In this document: piece by piece, positions 6,775 to 7,332 of the stretch
Layout of the letters: each line of letters begins with the position of its first letter
Numbering within the stretch: position 1 is the stretch's first letter
Assembly: GCA_903837255.1 (NCBI GenBank)
Contig: CAILTZ010000869.1
Span: 1 to 7,332 of the forward strand
Direction of reading: 5' to 3'
From: an uncultured Pirellula sp.
GTDB lineage: Bacteria; Planctomycetota; Planctomycetia; Pirellulales; Pirellulaceae
DNA length: 7,332 nt
The notes under the pieces: model-generated
Told to the model about the DNA's origin: nothing
The model's input: only the letters and a program-made list of their open reading frames with translations
The model's database searches: none
Program-made: the position numbers and the translations under genes

Positions 6775-6786
6775 TGGATCTACGGC

Positions 6787-7269
6787 ATGGCCGAAAACGA
6801 AGACCACGAGTCCCCTAGCTCAGCCACAAACACAGGGGCCCAATTTCCTCCAAAAATCGGCGCTGCCGGCCCTCTGAATCTCGAAGCAATTCGCAGATCC
6901 CGTTTGGCCCAAGAGCAAGCGAGCCAACAATCGGGAGGTAAAAGCAACAAGGATGCTCGTCGTCAAAAAGGACCTCCGGGTCCCAGAAACGATCTTGCCG
7001 GCCAACCTGTCGTACCCTCCTCAGCCGAATCGGTCCCCAAGAGTGACCTCAGAGGACTCCAAGGCCAGGCGCTTGCAAATGTCGATCCCAGTGGTGCACT
7101 AGCCTCTCCGGTCAAAATCGATGCCGAAGCCATGCCAGAAAGATACCGATCCAACAGTGATTCGGTCCCGATGGCCGCAAAGGTCCCGGTTCCTAGCTCG
7201 CGACGCAAGGACCATCAGGAGGATTCCGAACTGGACCAAGCCCTCGAACGGCGCTTCCGAAGAGTCTAG
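6787..7269 (+). CDS. Hypothetical, probably disordered 160-residue protein
   Basis: I do not recognise a family. The protein is hydrophilic and rich in Ser, Pro, Ala, Gly, Gln, Arg and Lys, with no membrane helix or signal peptide. This suggests a mostly disordered cytoplasmic protein. Possible short ordered parts are a predicted helix at about residues 31-46 (NLEAIRRSRLAQEQAS) and an acidic-then-basic helix at the C-terminus (EDSELDQALERRFRRV). The middle has a basic patch (NKDARRQKGPPGPR). The start at ATG 6787 has a GGA 8 bases upstream (6776-6778). It is divergent from the TerC gene. Coding is supported by an uninterrupted 160-codon frame with a start and ribosome site following a non-coding gap, but not by homology. 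It could be the N-terminal linker-like part of a larger protein cut by a frameshift, though none of the three frames after the stop shows a recognisable continuation in the 63 bases available. Confidence 0.6.
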   Translation: MAENEDHESPSSATNTGAQFPPKIGAAGPLNLEAIRRSRLAQEQASQQSGGKSNKDARRQKGPPGPRNDLAGQPVVPSSAESVPKSDLRGLQGQALANVDPSGALASPVKIDAEAMPERYRSNSDSVPMAAKVPVPSSRRKDHQEDSELDQALERRFRRV

Positions 7270-7283
7270 ACAGTTCTGCATGC

Positions 7284-7332
7284 ATGGCCCACGTTCTCTT
7301 GGAGCGAATTTTCGCCCGAAATCAAATTTGGG
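7284..7332 (+). CDS. Possible 5' end of a further gene, truncated by the window edge
   Basis: ATG 7284 opens a frame reading MAHVLLERIFARNQIW to the end of the window. An overlapping ATG at 7280 opens another frame. No clear Shine-Dalgarno precedes either, and 16 codons are too few to judge, so this is only a possibility. Confidence 0.15.
   Translation, partial: MAHVLLERIFARNQIW

Larger units (their letters stand above)
6554..6786. promoter_or_regulatory. Divergent intergenic region with palindromes
   Basis: This 233-base gap separates the minus-strand TerC gene from the plus-strand hypothetical gene and must contain the promoters of both, or their leader regions. No convincing -10/-35 pair is seen on either strand. 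It holds several short perfect palindromes, two of them listed separately. The others are CCCTAGGG (6650-6657) and GGATATCC (6622-6629), plus a small CGGC-AACA-GCCG hairpin (6741-6752). AGGATA is repeated at 6611 and 6621. I see no credible coding frame of its own here. Confidence 0.5.

Noticed and set aside
6554..6786. yybP-ykoY manganese riboswitch upstream of TerC
   Set aside because: Only a GGAGUA string and a loosely similar CGAAAC were seen on the correct strand; the paired architecture could not be assembled by eye, so it is not called as a feature.

Overview
The window looks like chromosomal DNA of a planctomycete, probably of the Pirellulales (Rhodopirellula/Blastopirellula-like) type. 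This is inferred from protein character, not from a database search. The signs are a PQQ-like beta-propeller that opens with DWAQWRGPGRDGI, a secreted prenyltransferase/squalene-oxidase repeat protein with the GGWRYTP and DSDLSVSVWQ signatures, a glutamine-amidotransferase/VWA-type membrane protein next to a MoxR ATPase, and moderate GC with weak Shine-Dalgarno sequences. I see no tRNA, rRNA, CRISPR array, insertion sequence or integrase.

Left half (plus strand): the window opens inside the 3' part of a large membrane protein (2-1024). A MoxR-family AAA+ ATPase follows (1065-2070), whose reading frame is broken by an apparent 2-base deletion just after the Walker A motif. Its stop overlaps the start of an exported prenyltransferase-repeat protein (2060-3160). 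These three genes are closely spaced and probably co-transcribed. A 145-base gap holds a candidate terminator and a candidate promoter, and then comes an exported PQQ-like beta-propeller protein (3306-4637).

Right half: two minus-strand genes converge on the beta-propeller gene. They form a likely TerC-ispD operon: a TerC-family membrane protein with an enlarged loop and tail (6553 down to 5453), then 42 bases, then IspD of the MEP isoprenoid pathway (5410 down to 4700). A 233-base divergent intergenic region with several short perfect palindromes separates TerC from a plus-strand gene for an unrecognised, probably disordered 160-residue protein (6787-7269). The last 63 bases may contain the start of another gene.

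Functionally, the amidotransferase/VWA protein and MoxR are of types that commonly work together (MoxR chaperone-like ATPases with VWA-containing membrane partners). IspD makes an isoprenoid precursor, and TerC proteins are membrane proteins linked to metal-ion handling. I find no convincing new system. The observations most worth checking are the broken MoxR frame, the gene order around it, the enlarged TerC protein and the palindrome-rich divergent region.
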